Of a stretch of 64,000 nucleotides of DNA, positions 1 to 8,612 are shown one piece after another. A program made the translations under genes and the position numbers. How positions within the stretch are numbered: the first letter of the stretch is position 1; each line of letters begins with the position of its first letter. Source of the DNA: Oscillatoriales cyanobacterium (GTDB taxonomy: Bacteria; Cyanobacteriota; Cyanobacteriia; Cyanobacteriales; Laspinemataceae); NCBI GenBank assembly GCA_011390955.1, contig JAABRM010000018.1:1-64000 (forward strand). Reading direction: 5' to 3'. The notes beneath the pieces were generated by a model, which ran no database searches, was not told the origin of the DNA, and worked only from the letters and a program-made list of their open reading frames with translations.

Positions 1-14
1 AATCTTAAATTTTG

Positions 15-210
15 CCGCCTAGACGCACCAAATGAGATCGATAAACCGGCTTTTTATTATAACTTTGGTATCTCAAGAGATATTTCTCAATAAACCCGGT
101 TTATGTCTCCCTAAGAAAAGCGATCGCTTTCCAGGCAAAGAAACCGGTTTTTTTGATAACTTTGGCATGAATACCGAAATTGTCAAAAAAACCCCGGTTT
201 CTGCCCCGAA
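15..210. repeat. Interspersed repeats at window start (family A end plus two family B palindromes)
   Basis: Positions 15-30 match the 3' end of the 72-bp family A repeat found at 10.4-19.2 kb (GCCGCCTAGACGCACC). Two family B units follow, at about 41-111 and 139-205. Each has an AAACCGG-type arm, a TAACTTTGG core and an opposite ACCCGGTTT-type arm. A HIP1 octamer sits between them. No gene is seen in positions 1-222. Confidence 0.7.
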
Positions 211-222
211 AGCGGGGCATTA

Positions 223-741
223 CTATTGCAATCCATCGAGAATTTCCTGGACTTTCTCGGCAGCAGCCGGTTGACCTTGTGCTTCAAAGAACATGGCTGC
301 TTGTTGTAAATCTTCAATTGCTCCTGACCGATCGCCAATTTGATTTCGAGCAACTCCCCGTTGAGCGTATGCCTCAGCGTGTTCGGAGTAGTTGCTAATC
401 GCTGTATTATACTGTTCTATAGCTCCTTGATAATCTTTCTTTTTCAGAAGATCGTTGCCTCGTAAGTAAAACGGGGCTGCTCTCATAAATTCCTCAAAAT
501 TGCCAAAATTATTCAAGGATTGTCCAGAATTTCCTCGGTTGCTTTGTTTGGGTGCAGATGGCATTAATTTAACCGAATTTTCTGCCTCAAAAAATTCCGA
601 TAAGTTTTGAACATCCGTAGAGCCAGCGTTAGCTCGTACAAATTGCATAGAAACTCCCGCCAAAGCTACAACTGTGGCAGTGACGACTAAGATGTGAGGC
701 AAAAATTTAAACTTTTGGGGATTAGATTTCATTGGTGGCAA
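223..741 (-). CDS. Exported TPR-repeat protein
   Basis: A 172-residue protein with a hydrophobic N-terminal segment (about residues 15-36) ending in a plausible signal peptidase site (ANA-G, residue 40). A low-complexity Ser/Asn/Gln linker follows, then two tetratricopeptide repeats (about residues 89-122 and 123-156; motifs GNDLLKKKDYQGAIEQYNTA and AYAQRGVARNQIGDRSGAIE). TPRs mediate protein-protein contacts, so an extracytoplasmic scaffold or adaptor role is likely, but no partner can be named. It is a clear paralogue of the protein at 14754-15293, sharing the signal/linker/TPR layout and the GDRSGA sequence. The closest gene lies downstream of nothing recognisable; its own upstream neighbour is the DxDGDG protein at 929-1252 on the same strand. 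Confidence 0.85.
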   Translation of the reverse strand: MPPMKSNPQKFKFLPHILVVTATVVALAGVSMQFVRANAGSTDVQNLSEFFEAENSVKLMPSAPKQSNRGNSGQSLNNFGNFEEFMRAAPFYLRGNDLLKKKDYQGAIEQYNTAISNYSEHAEAYAQRGVARNQIGDRSGAIEDLQQAAMFFEAQGQPAAAEKVQEILDGLQ

Positions 742-928
742 ATGAGAGAAATGCTTAAAGATAATTCGACAAAAGCAGAAAATTGAAATTGGATGACAAA
801 TTGGATGACTCAGATATCTGGAGAAAAACCAATCCGATCTAAATGTCCTACAGATGGCCTAAAAAAGCGATCGCCAATAAATTACTTCTATGTTTAAGGG
901 CGATCGCTATTGAATTACCCGAAAAATA

Positions 929-1252
929 TTATGCCGAGTAATAAGTTTCAGAAGTGCTGACGTTGCCATAGTCATCAACCGAAGCTGTCACCTCATAATC
1001 AGCATAACCATCGCCATCGTAATCCGCAGCACCGTAGGCAACATCAGCATAACCATCACCATTGGTGTCAGTATAAGCAGTACCAACATCCGCGTAGCCA
1101 TCACCATTAGTGTCCCAAACTTCCACTACGGTATCAACATAACCGTCACCATCGGTATCGTAGCTTCCGTAGCCATAATCAACTTGGCCGTCGCCATCAG
1201 TATCTTGATAGTATTCATTGCTGCTGCTATACACCATAATTTTGTGATCCAC
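929..1252 (-). CDS. Small acidic 15-residue DxDGDG-repeat protein (1 of 3), putative calcium binder
   Basis: A 107-residue, Tyr- and Asp-rich protein made of five copies of a 15-residue repeat. The Asp that opens each DTDGDG/DTNGDG/DYDGDG motif is at residue 17, 32, 47, 62 and 77, with a weaker copy (DDYGN) near 93. DxDxDG is the ligand half of an EF-hand loop and occurs in dockerin and thrombospondin type-3 repeats, so calcium binding is likely by analogy. No helices flank the loops, so it is not a canonical EF-hand. No signal peptide is visible; the C-terminus is aromatic (ETYYSA). It is the first of three same-strand paralogues (1372-1680, 1917-2237). Function unknown. Confidence 0.8.
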   Translation of the reverse strand: MDHKIMVYSSSNEYYQDTDGDGQVDYGYGSYDTDGDGYVDTVVEVWDTNGDGYADVGTAYTDTNGDGYADVAYGAADYDGDGYADYEVTASVDDYGNVSTSETYYSA

Positions 1253-1371
1253 TTTTTTTGGTTGTTAAACAATTGTCAAAGCAAAAAGCAATTTTATTTT
1301 GCTTTTTGGTGGCCAAAGTAATTGGCTAATTGAGTCCTCTGGTGTTTCAGTGTCTATCGGGGAATTAGCGC

Positions 1372-1680
1372 TTAGGCGTAGTAAGAAGTTTCCTGCTCAA
1401 AATGACCATCTTGATCGTAGTCAGTCCGATAACGCACTTGATCGGCGTAACCATCGCTATTACGATCGAACACTTCAACTACTGTGTCATGGTGGCCATC
1501 ATAATCGGTATCAGAACTGGCATAAGCGTAATCAACATTGCCATCTCCATCATCATCAAATGCTTCAACTACCGTTTCATAATACCCATCTCCATCGGTG
1601 TCGTAACGACCATAAGCATAGTCAACTTTTCCGTCACCATTGGTATCTTCGTAATACTCATAGCTGCCTGGGACTGTCAT
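1372..1680 (-). CDS. Small acidic 15-residue DxDGDG-repeat protein (2 of 3), putative calcium binder
   Basis: A 102-residue paralogue of the proteins at 929-1252 and 1917-2237. Six repeats of exactly 15 residues have their motif Asp at residues 12, 27, 42, 57, 72 and 87 (DTNGDG, DTDGDG, DDDGDG, DTDYDG, DRNSDG, DYDQDG). Between motifs the pattern is a hydrophobic/aromatic strand such as YETVVEAF. It ends in ETSYYA, close to the ending of copy 1, which suggests recent duplication. No signal peptide or membrane segment is seen. Calcium binding is inferred from the DxDxDG motif only. Confidence 0.8.
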   Translation of the reverse strand: MTVPGSYEYYEDTNGDGKVDYAYGRYDTDGDGYYETVVEAFDDDGDGNVDYAYASSDTDYDGHHDTVVEVFDRNSDGYADQVRYRTDYDQDGHFEQETSYYA

Positions 1681-1689
1681 TGTTTGGCC

Positions 1690-1916
1690 TCCAAATTAAT
1701 TTGTTACTAAGTTTGTAGTTGCGCTTTAGCGCTTCTTGGTTTGTAGTTGCGCTTTATAGCGCCTTATTGCTGGTTCGCAGGCGGGGAAATTATCCCAAAT
1801 TGCGCGAACCAGTGAGATCCCCCTCCCGTCCCCCTTAAAAAGGGGGAAGCCAGCGGAATAAATTTTTAAGTCAATCGAGAGTGAAAATTTTTGATTATGT
1901 TTTCATGCTCTCCTCC
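1690..1916. repeat. Spacer with short direct repeat between two DxDGDG genes
   Basis: A roughly 22-bp direct repeat (GTTTGTAGTTGCGCTTTAGC and close copy) occurs at about 1711-1732 and 1739-1761. It is followed by an oligo-C/oligo-G palindromic stretch near 1820-1850 (CCCCCTT...AAGGGGG). No gene seen. Confidence 0.55.
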
Positions 1917-2237
1917 TTATACAGAATAGTCTTCATACTCAGCAGTTTCCGAAACATCGTAGTTATTTCCATAAGGATCGCCCCCAGAAGCAATCGTGTT
2001 TACATTTCCGCTATCATCTTGATAGGAAACTACTTGATATTCAGCGGTTCCATCACCATCAGAATCGACGGAACCATAAGCGACATCAAAGGAGCCATCA
2101 TCATTGTAATCGTAACCTTTAATTGTGGTTTCATAATGGCCATCGCCATCGCGATCGTAACTAATTTCAGCATAGTCACTATTACCATCGTTGTCATAAT
2201 CTTTGTAAGATTCGGTGCGGTTGCCACTGTAAAACAT
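1917..2237 (-). CDS. Small acidic 15-residue DxDGDG-repeat protein (3 of 3), putative calcium binder
   Basis: A 106-residue, more divergent member of the tandem trio. Motif Asp residues are at 13, 28, 43, 58 and about 74 (DYDNDG, DRDGDG, DYNDDG, DSDGDG, then a degenerate DDSGN), again 15 residues apart. The last 25 residues are a Gly/Asp/Tyr-rich tail (GGDPYGNNYD) absent from the other two. No signal peptide. It lies 134 bp downstream of the FHA-protein gene on the same strand, but nothing shows that they are co-transcribed. The role is unknown; calcium-responsive folding is the best guess from the motif. Confidence 0.8.
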   Translation of the reverse strand: MFYSGNRTESYKDYDNDGNSDYAEISYDRDGDGHYETTIKGYDYNDDGSFDVAYGSVDSDGDGTAEYQVVSYQDDSGNVNTIASGGDPYGNNYDVSETAEYEDYSV

Positions 2238-2371
2238 TGGTTAAATCTCCAGAATTTATGTTGAATTAATCATTGATTCAATACTTAGCAAAGTTTTCCG
2301 GAAATATTGAAATAAATATTTTGTATTCCCGGATTATTGAGAATGATAATATTCCATTTTTTCAGGATCGG

Positions 2372-4546
2372 TTATAATTGCATTTTGTTACATATCTCCA
2401 TAAACTGTATTTTTTGTTGCTGCAATTGTTTCTGCTGTGTTTGAGCATAATCCAAACCTTTTTTCATGTCAGTCATGTAGGCGCCAACCTTATCGCTAGT
2501 TGTTTCCATTAAAGTTTTTAATCGGCGTTCTTCCGCCTCGATCGCCAAATTAATTTGCTGGGATAACTTATCCGCAATACTTTTCGCCAAAGATTGATAA
2601 TGTTGGCATAAGCCTTTGCGTAAATTTTCGCTAATTTGTTCAATTTTAGCAGTTTCACTTTGTTGTTGGGCGACCTGTTTTCCCAGAACACCCATCCCCG
2701 CAGTCATCAGCAGAATGGGTTGTCCCATTGCCAAACCAACAACTCCCATAACCGCCGATCCCAATAACATCAAATTGTTACCCGAAGCGGTGTCTTGAAA
2801 AGAAACCTGATTGTCAAATTCCACAAAGGAATATTGCAGACATTTGTAAACATCAAACTCTGAATTTGCGGCAAAAGATGAACTAGATAAATCTAGACCG
2901 GGAACAAAATCAAAGGCTGCATGGGTACGCTGGAAAATTGCTTGTAAACCGCCATCGCCATAAGTACCAAAAACTCGTTGCCATTCATCTTTTGCCCACT
3001 GACTCATATCTCCGTAACAAAGACGATTCATGTGAGTATGGATGGTATGAGACTTGCTCATTTTTTCAGAATGTAAACGCAGAGACACCCGATCTTTTTC
3101 TTTGGTGACAACGGCTTGCAGTTCGTCGGTAAACTGTTTAATATGATACAGTAAACTTTCTTTACTGAATCCATCGACTAATTCTGATTTTGATTTATTC
3201 AGTTCCACTCTAATTTCTCGGAATGATTTTTCTTTGTTTTCGGCTACTTGTTTGAAGGTTTTTCTAATTTGTCGATCCAACTCATCCAGATCGGTTCCCG
3301 GAGGCAAGGCAATAGATTTCGCAATCCGGGTTTTTAAGGTTGCTTCTTTTTCGGCGTAAGCTTGTTCTATAATCGCAATTTGTTCGTTGATTTTTTTGCT
3401 GACCCGCTGCATCAGAATTTCCTCCCGTTGCCCGATCGCCAACTGTTCTAAAAATTGACGGAACCGATCGCACTCTTGCTGCACATTTGGCGCCAGTTCG
3501 GTCATGGGTTCGGGACTGGGATAAAAAGGATGCAAAGGAATTAACGGCAAAGCAATTGCAGCTTGCAGATTTTGGCTTTTTAGCCATTGCTTGAAGGCGT
3601 CAATATTATGGTTAACTCGTTCCGGTTCGCGAGCGATCGCCGAAACATCCACAATTGCAATCGTTTTGAAAAGTCGCCCTTGATTTGCTCGCGAAATCAG
3701 CCGTTTTTCTGTATCGGAAAGGGGCACAGCGGGGTTAATCACCAAACAGAGAATATCGCAGTCAATCAGTTCTTTATATAATGACTCGTTCGGATCCGAT
3801 GCTTGATTCCGGGCAGAACCATGAGGGGGTTCGGGAGACGCGATATTGTATTCAAATTTAAAAATAAGTTCCGCACTGCGATCGGTCGGTTCGGGATAGC
3901 CTAACGTAATGCGATCGTCTGCTTGCAAAGTTTGGCATCCCGAAATCTTTTGACCGTTGATGTAGGTGCCATTGGTACTGGTGTCACAAATTTGCCAATT
4001 TCCGAAAGAATTATCCGCCCCCGGAACCGGGACAATTTCCGCGTGATGTCCCGAAGCAAAACTGTATTGTTGGGGGATTTGAATTTGACAGTCTGGACGA
4101 CGACCGATGAGTAATTTGCCATTTTTGGGCAGACAATGAGAAATCGGCTTTTCCCGATCGCGATCGGTAAATTGCAAGAGTACGGGTTCGGGGGCAGCTA
4201 ACTCCGTGCGAGCATATTCTACTGCCTTGATGGGAATTTCGGTGCGTTGAGATTGACCCGGTAAAGTTGTAGTTTGAAATTGATAAAGTGCCGGTAGGGT
4301 GGCACTCGATTCTACCAGTTTAGCAACCGCATAAGCCAGGGGGGGAGATTGACTGACAATTTGAAATTTGAGTTGTCCAGCTTTGATCGTTGCACTTAAG
4401 CTGCTCAATTTTCCCGCCACGGTTTTAAAGGTGGGGTCTTCTGCTCCTGTGGCTGTCAAGAATTTGTGCATTTCTTGGAGAGACTGGATCGGTTTTTCTG
4501 TTTTGCTTGATGCCGGTTGGGGTTGATTTTCTGTTGCAGTAAACAT
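2372..4546 (-). CDS. FHA-domain protein resembling a degenerate dynamin-like GTPase
   Basis: A 724-residue protein. An FHA (phosphothreonine-binding) domain spans about residues 135-230, with the expected GRR (148-150), SGHH (165-168) and TNGTYINGQ (191-199) signatures. Around it the protein looks like a dynamin-family protein without a nucleotide site. Residues 58-95 resemble a G1 region but lack a GxxxxGKS P-loop, and 'DCDILCLVINPAVPLSDTEK' resembles the G3/switch II-G4 part. Long charged helices (about 370-500) follow, then a hydrophobic paddle-like hairpin (about 590-625), then a C-terminal Gln-rich coiled coil. If correct, the FHA domain is inserted within an inactivated G domain. The likely site is the membrane surface, with binding to a protein phosphorylated by a Ser/Thr kinase; a kinase gene lies 1.5 kb upstream (6045-8612). 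The FHA call is firm, the dynamin relationship is inference. Confidence 0.8.
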   Translation of the reverse strand: MFTATENQPQPASSKTEKPIQSLQEMHKFLTATGAEDPTFKTVAGKLSSLSATIKAGQLKFQIVSQSPPLAYAVAKLVESSATLPALYQFQTTTLPGQSQRTEIPIKAVEYARTELAAPEPVLLQFTDRDREKPISHCLPKNGKLLIGRRPDCQIQIPQQYSFASGHHAEIVPVPGADNSFGNWQICDTSTNGTYINGQKISGCQTLQADDRITLGYPEPTDRSAELIFKFEYNIASPEPPHGSARNQASDPNESLYKELIDCDILCLVINPAVPLSDTEKRLISRANQGRLFKTIAIVDVSAIAREPERVNHNIDAFKQWLKSQNLQAAIALPLIPLHPFYPSPEPMTELAPNVQQECDRFRQFLEQLAIGQREEILMQRVSKKINEQIAIIEQAYAEKEATLKTRIAKSIALPPGTDLDELDRQIRKTFKQVAENKEKSFREIRVELNKSKSELVDGFSKESLLYHIKQFTDELQAVVTKEKDRVSLRLHSEKMSKSHTIHTHMNRLCYGDMSQWAKDEWQRVFGTYGDGGLQAIFQRTHAAFDFVPGLDLSSSSFAANSEFDVYKCLQYSFVEFDNQVSFQDTASGNNLMLLGSAVMGVVGLAMGQPILLMTAGMGVLGKQVAQQQSETAKIEQISENLRKGLCQHYQSLAKSIADKLSQQINLAIEAEERRLKTLMETTSDKVGAYMTDMKKGLDYAQTQQKQLQQQKIQFMEICNKMQL

Positions 4547-4619
4547 GGTTAATAATTAATTTTATTTCAGGGTTTATGTGCTTAGGATGTACTTAAGCTT
4601 ATAAAGGTTAGGTTAAAGG

Positions 4620-5858
4620 TTAAGGTTCACAATTTACCAAACGTTTTAAAGAACGCTGGATCGGTTGAATTTGCTGGGAGAATATGCCAGCAGCTATCAA
4701 ACAAATCAGACTATTGATGGTTAAAGTCGTCACCACACCGAGGCGATCGGCCATAAAGCCACTCATTAAATTTCCTAATGGGGTCATGCCGACAAAAGCG
4801 ATGGCAAATAAACTCATAATTCGGCCTCGTTTATCATCGGGTGACAGAATTTGTAATATGGTATTGCTCGATGCAACTTGCAAACTTAAGGCAAATCCGA
4901 CTAAGTATAAGGATATAAAGGATATTATAACATTTTCCGATTGAGAAAATACCATCAAACTGATGCCAGCTAATCCGGTGGATAGGGGGATAATTTTTTC
5001 TAAACCGAATATTTTAATTCTGAACAGCAAATATAGGCTGCCGGTTAAAGAACCTAGTCCAGCAAAGGATAGCATAAAACCCAGAGTTTCGGCATTGCCT
5101 TGCAAAATTTCTTTAGCAAATATAGGCGCTAAAGAAGTATAAGGCATGGCCATAAAACTCACTAAGCCTAGTAACAGGAGAATGAAACCTATATCGGGAA
5201 ATTTTACTATATATGCGAATCCTTGTTGCAATTTTTTCCCAGGGCGATCGACTTGGGTTGAACGGGTATTTTTAGCGGGAGATATTTTAATCATTAATAA
5301 GGCGGCAATCACAAACATATAAGTAAATCCATCGAACAAAAAACATAAGCCAACCCCCAAATTAACGATCGCCCATCCCGCTAAAGCCGGGCCGAGTAAC
5401 CGACCGAGACTAATGATTAACGAATTCAGCGCGATCGCCTCCCCAATTTCCGTTTTCAGATCGACAATTTCGGCGATAAAAACTTGGCGGGCAGGCACAT
5501 CAAAAGCCTTAATACAACCTTGGCACAAACTCAGGGCAATCATCCCATAAATATCGATATGACCTGTTAAACATAAAACCCCTACAGCTAAAGTCTGAAT
5601 CATCGCAAAAGTCTGAGTCAGAATTAAAACCCGTTGCCGGTTCCATTGGTCGAGTAACAGTCCCGTAAAAGGGGCTACAAGTAAACTAGCAATATCATCA
5701 GTGAATGCCACCAAACCCAGTAAAAAAGCAGAGTGAGTTAGCTGATAAACCAACCAACCGGCAGCCACTTTTGTCATCCACTGACCAACCAGGGAAATGC
5801 CTTGTCCGGTAAAAAACAGGCGGCAATTTTTAGAACGTAATACCAAATTCATCGACAT
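4620..5858 (-). CDS. MFS transporter, EntS/MFS_3-like exporter
   Basis: A 412-residue, strongly hydrophobic protein with about ten to twelve membrane segments. It has the major facilitator cytoplasmic loop signature, GLLLDQWNRQRVLILTQ, between TM2 and TM3 (about residues 65-80), and a related GFMADRLGVVTT motif near residue 370. The overall layout (VAAGWLVYQLTHSAFLLGLV, then LGRLLGPALAGWAI) matches the MFS_3 group of enterobactin-exporter-like permeases, which pump small molecules out using proton motive force. The substrate cannot be told. It lies 73 bp upstream of the FHA-protein gene on the same strand, so the two could share a transcript. Confidence 0.85.
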   Translation of the reverse strand: MSMNLVLRSKNCRLFFTGQGISLVGQWMTKVAAGWLVYQLTHSAFLLGLVAFTDDIASLLVAPFTGLLLDQWNRQRVLILTQTFAMIQTLAVGVLCLTGHIDIYGMIALSLCQGCIKAFDVPARQVFIAEIVDLKTEIGEAIALNSLIISLGRLLGPALAGWAIVNLGVGLCFLFDGFTYMFVIAALLMIKISPAKNTRSTQVDRPGKKLQQGFAYIVKFPDIGFILLLLGLVSFMAMPYTSLAPIFAKEILQGNAETLGFMLSFAGLGSLTGSLYLLFRIKIFGLEKIIPLSTGLAGISLMVFSQSENVIISFISLYLVGFALSLQVASSNTILQILSPDDKRGRIMSLFAIAFVGMTPLGNLMSGFMADRLGVVTTLTINSLICLIAAGIFSQQIQPIQRSLKRLVNCEP

Positions 5859-5937
5859 TATCCCTAGTTGAGTTTTTATCGGCTTTTATCAGTCAGATTT
5901 TCCTCGTTTCCCTCGTTTTTCCTCGTTCCCAGCTTTC

Positions 5938-6013
5938 GTAGGTTGGGTTGAAGCATGAAACCCAACTCCTCCCATGATTATGTTCGGTTTCGTTCCAAAG
6001 GTCTAACCTACAA
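5938..6013. repeat. Inverted-repeat element (GTAGGTTGGGTT type)
   Basis: The spacer upstream of the MFS gene carries GTAGGTTGGGTT at 5938 and ends with CTAACCTACAA near 6010. Internal palindromic parts (TTGAAGCATGAAACCCAA) are also present. The same TAGGTTGGGTTGA sequence recurs in the 184-bp element at 63072-63255. Confidence 0.55.
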
Positions 6014-6044
6014 TAAAACTAAAAACGAGAGATGCAAGGATATT

Positions 6045-8612
6045 TTAGTAGCTAGAAAAACCTCCTGATTCAACAGGAACAAAATCATAACCAGTTTTAG
6101 AAATACTATCTTCCACAGAAAGTTTTTTCTTAACAGTGACCATCTCTAAATAAGGAATCACATCATTCTGTTTAAACCGGATTTCTCCAGAAGCCCCAGT
6201 GGTGACAAAACTGCTGTCATTGAGTGCCTGTTGAATGCTTTCGCGAGTGGGATTAGCGCTTTTTTCCATCGCCGCAATAAATGCTTGAGCCGCATCATAA
6301 GACATGGCTGTCACCCAGTTTACTCCACCTCCCCAAAGGTCTTGAGACCGCCGAGAAAAACCACCGTCTGACAGGTCAAATTGCCAAGAAACTGCCAACA
6401 CGATCCCTTCTGTATCCCGTCCTTTTTGTAAGGTTTCCATGCGATATAAAGTGACAATATCTCCTAAAACTTTTAACTCACCAAATTCGTTGGGGTATTC
6501 ATTTTTAAGCCGTAAAATTTCCCAAGTTTTAGTTAAATCTCCGAGACTGGGTAATAATGCAATGACCTCTGCCCCATTTTCTTTAGCAGTTTTCAGACTT
6601 TGATAGGCATTAAAACCGGCTGAAGATAAATCAAACTCCCCGACTACTTCTCCTCTATTGAAAAGTTCGTCTTCAAAGGCGCTTTTCATCGTCTGGATGT
6701 AACTCAATTTATTATTATAAAAAATTGCCACTTTTTGCCGCTGCCAATTATTCACCATGTAATCAGCTAATTCATTAGCCCCTTTGTCAATATTGGCTCG
6801 GTTCATCCGAAATAGATAAGGGTTGCTGCCATCGGTGAGTTCGTCAATCACACTGATTGGGGTAATTAACACTAATTTTTCTCGTTGATAAATCGGCGCC
6901 ACCGCTGCACTAACGGGACTGATATGGTGTCCCATGATGCCGATAATGTCAGAATCTTTGACCAATTTTTCAGCGAGACCTTTCGCTTTTTCTGGGTTAT
7001 CGTAGTCGTTGACAATGACCAGTTTTAGCGGGACGCCATTAATGCCCCCGTTGTCATTTACTTCTTTTTGGGCTTGGGCAAATCCGCGCAACATTTCTAG
7101 GGGTCTGTTTGGATCTTTACCATCTTTAATCGGCACAACGGCAGCCAGGGTGTAAGATTTTTTATCCCCTATCTCGGCATTATTGAGATAAATTAGAGTT
7201 TCGGGGGCATTTCGCTTAATAGTAAGAGCCTGGTTAAAATTTTTGTAAGCAGTGACGTAATCTTTCTGAGCCATTGCCGCGACGCCAGCCTCTTTTAATT
7301 CCTGAAATTTTTTGTTATCTAAGCCTTCGTTGGGAATTAAAATTCGATCGCCCGAACTGATTAATTCATTGTCAGACTGAACCTCCGAGTTAACCGTAGA
7401 ATTAGAAACCGCCTGATTAGAATCCCCTGAAGAACTCATCAGCGATCGCACACCACCACCCACTAGAGCTAATGCCAAAATTCCGGCAACTGCTAAACCG
7501 ATCGGCTTGAGGGGCAGTGGTTTGGAAGCATTCTTAGAAGCAGTATTAGATACTGTAGTTGCTGGTGTGCTTGCTGGTGTGCTTGCTGGTGTGCTTGCTG
7601 GTATAGGTTGCGGTGCGGGTTGTGGTGTGGACTGTGCTGCGGGTGCCACTTCCGTACCAGCAACAGGTGCGGGTGGAGGTGTGGTCACGGGCAACTGAGT
7701 GGCAACAGCGGTGGGAACCACGGTGGGCTGATAGTTATTTCCAGGGGTGTTCGCGGTTAGAGACTCCAGTGCTTGCAACGCTGCGGTGGCACTTTCGTAG
7801 CGATCGCGCCAATTTTGACGCAGCATCTTAGTTAAAAATTCAATTAATCCCGGGCTAACATTGGTTACTTTATCTTGCCAGTGAATTTCATCGGTATTTG
7901 GATCGCTATAATTCAAGCGCAAATCGAAAGCATTGATTCCCGTTAATGCTTGAATCGCAATCATCCCCAACGCATAAAGATCGCTATTTAAACGGGGACG
8001 ACCTGCCGCTTGTTCTGGGGGGCGATATCCCTCAGTACCGATCGAAACCGTCCAACCAAATGCTCCAGAATTTGTCACCATTTGACCGCGCACTTGCTTG
8101 ACCGCGCCAAAGTCAACCAACACTAATTTATTATCTCGTTTGCGGCGAATAATATTGTCCGGTTTAATATCTCGGTGAATCACATTATTGCCGTGGACAA
8201 ACTCCAAAACCGTTAAAACATCTTTCAGTAAAGCAATTACTTGTTTTTCCGACCAAGGTTGACCTTGAATCAGTTCAGACCCCAAAGTGTGGCCATCAAT
8301 AAACTCTTGCACCAAGTAGAATTCTTGCTCTTCTTCAAAATAAGCCAGCAAACGGGGAACTTGGTCGTGGTTGCCGAGAACTTCCAGGGTTTCCGCTTCT
8401 TTTTCAAAGAATTTAAGAGCGAGATCCCAACGATTGTCCCGCGAAGCATCGGACAATGTGGGGTCATCAACTCCCTGGGGTTGAAGTTGTTTAATCACGC
8501 ATTTCGGCTTACTTGGTTGTTTCAGGTCTTGGGCAATATAAGTGCGGCCAAAACCACCGGCACCGAGAATTTGCAAAACTTTATAACGTTGGTCAAGCAG
8601 TTGGTCAATCAT
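6045..8612 (-). CDS. Transmembrane Ser/Thr protein kinase fused to an ABC-type periplasmic ligand-binding domain
   Basis: An 855-residue protein. The N-terminal Hanks-type kinase domain (residues about 10-285) has the Gly-rich loop GAGGFG (17-22), catalytic Lys41 (VIK), HRDIKPDN (146-153, Asp148) and DFG (167-169), so it should be active. A Pro/Ala/Thr-rich linker (about 290-365) with a 'STPASTPASTPA' run leads to one membrane segment (about 374-392). A short TPR-like stretch (about 440-480) follows. A type I periplasmic-binding fold of the branched-chain amino acid/LivJ family occupies about 500-830 (NDNGGINGVPLKLVIVNDYD, IMGHHISPVSAAVAPIY). Kinase and sensor therefore lie on opposite sides of the membrane in one chain, suggesting ligand-controlled phosphorylation. 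The ligand is unknown. Confidence 0.93.
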   Translation of the reverse strand: MIDQLLDQRYKVLQILGAGGFGRTYIAQDLKQPSKPKCVIKQLQPQGVDDPTLSDASRDNRWDLALKFFEKEAETLEVLGNHDQVPRLLAYFEEEQEFYLVQEFIDGHTLGSELIQGQPWSEKQVIALLKDVLTVLEFVHGNNVIHRDIKPDNIIRRKRDNKLVLVDFGAVKQVRGQMVTNSGAFGWTVSIGTEGYRPPEQAAGRPRLNSDLYALGMIAIQALTGINAFDLRLNYSDPNTDEIHWQDKVTNVSPGLIEFLTKMLRQNWRDRYESATAALQALESLTANTPGNNYQPTVVPTAVATQLPVTTPPPAPVAGTEVAPAAQSTPQPAPQPIPASTPASTPASTPATTVSNTASKNASKPLPLKPIGLAVAGILALALVGGGVRSLMSSSGDSNQAVSNSTVNSEVQSDNELISSGDRILIPNEGLDNKKFQELKEAGVAAMAQKDYVTAYKNFNQALTIKRNAPETLIYLNNAEIGDKKSYTLAAVVPIKDGKDPNRPLEMLRGFAQAQKEVNDNGGINGVPLKLVIVNDYDNPEKAKGLAEKLVKDSDIIGIMGHHISPVSAAVAPIYQREKLVLITPISVIDELTDGSNPYLFRMNRANIDKGANELADYMVNNWQRQKVAIFYNNKLSYIQTMKSAFEDELFNRGEVVGEFDLSSAGFNAYQSLKTAKENGAEVIALLPSLGDLTKTWEILRLKNEYPNEFGELKVLGDIVTLYRMETLQKGRDTEGIVLAVSWQFDLSDGGFSRRSQDLWGGGVNWVTAMSYDAAQAFIAAMEKSANPTRESIQQALNDSSFVTTGASGEIRFKQNDVIPYLEMVTVKKKLSVEDSISKTGYDFVPVESGGFSSY

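Noticed and set aside
1299-1718. Plus-strand frames opposite the DxDGDG genes (1299-1718, 1402-1710, 1881-2264)
   Set aside because: Antisense shadows of the repetitive Asp/Gly-coding sequence; no family features.
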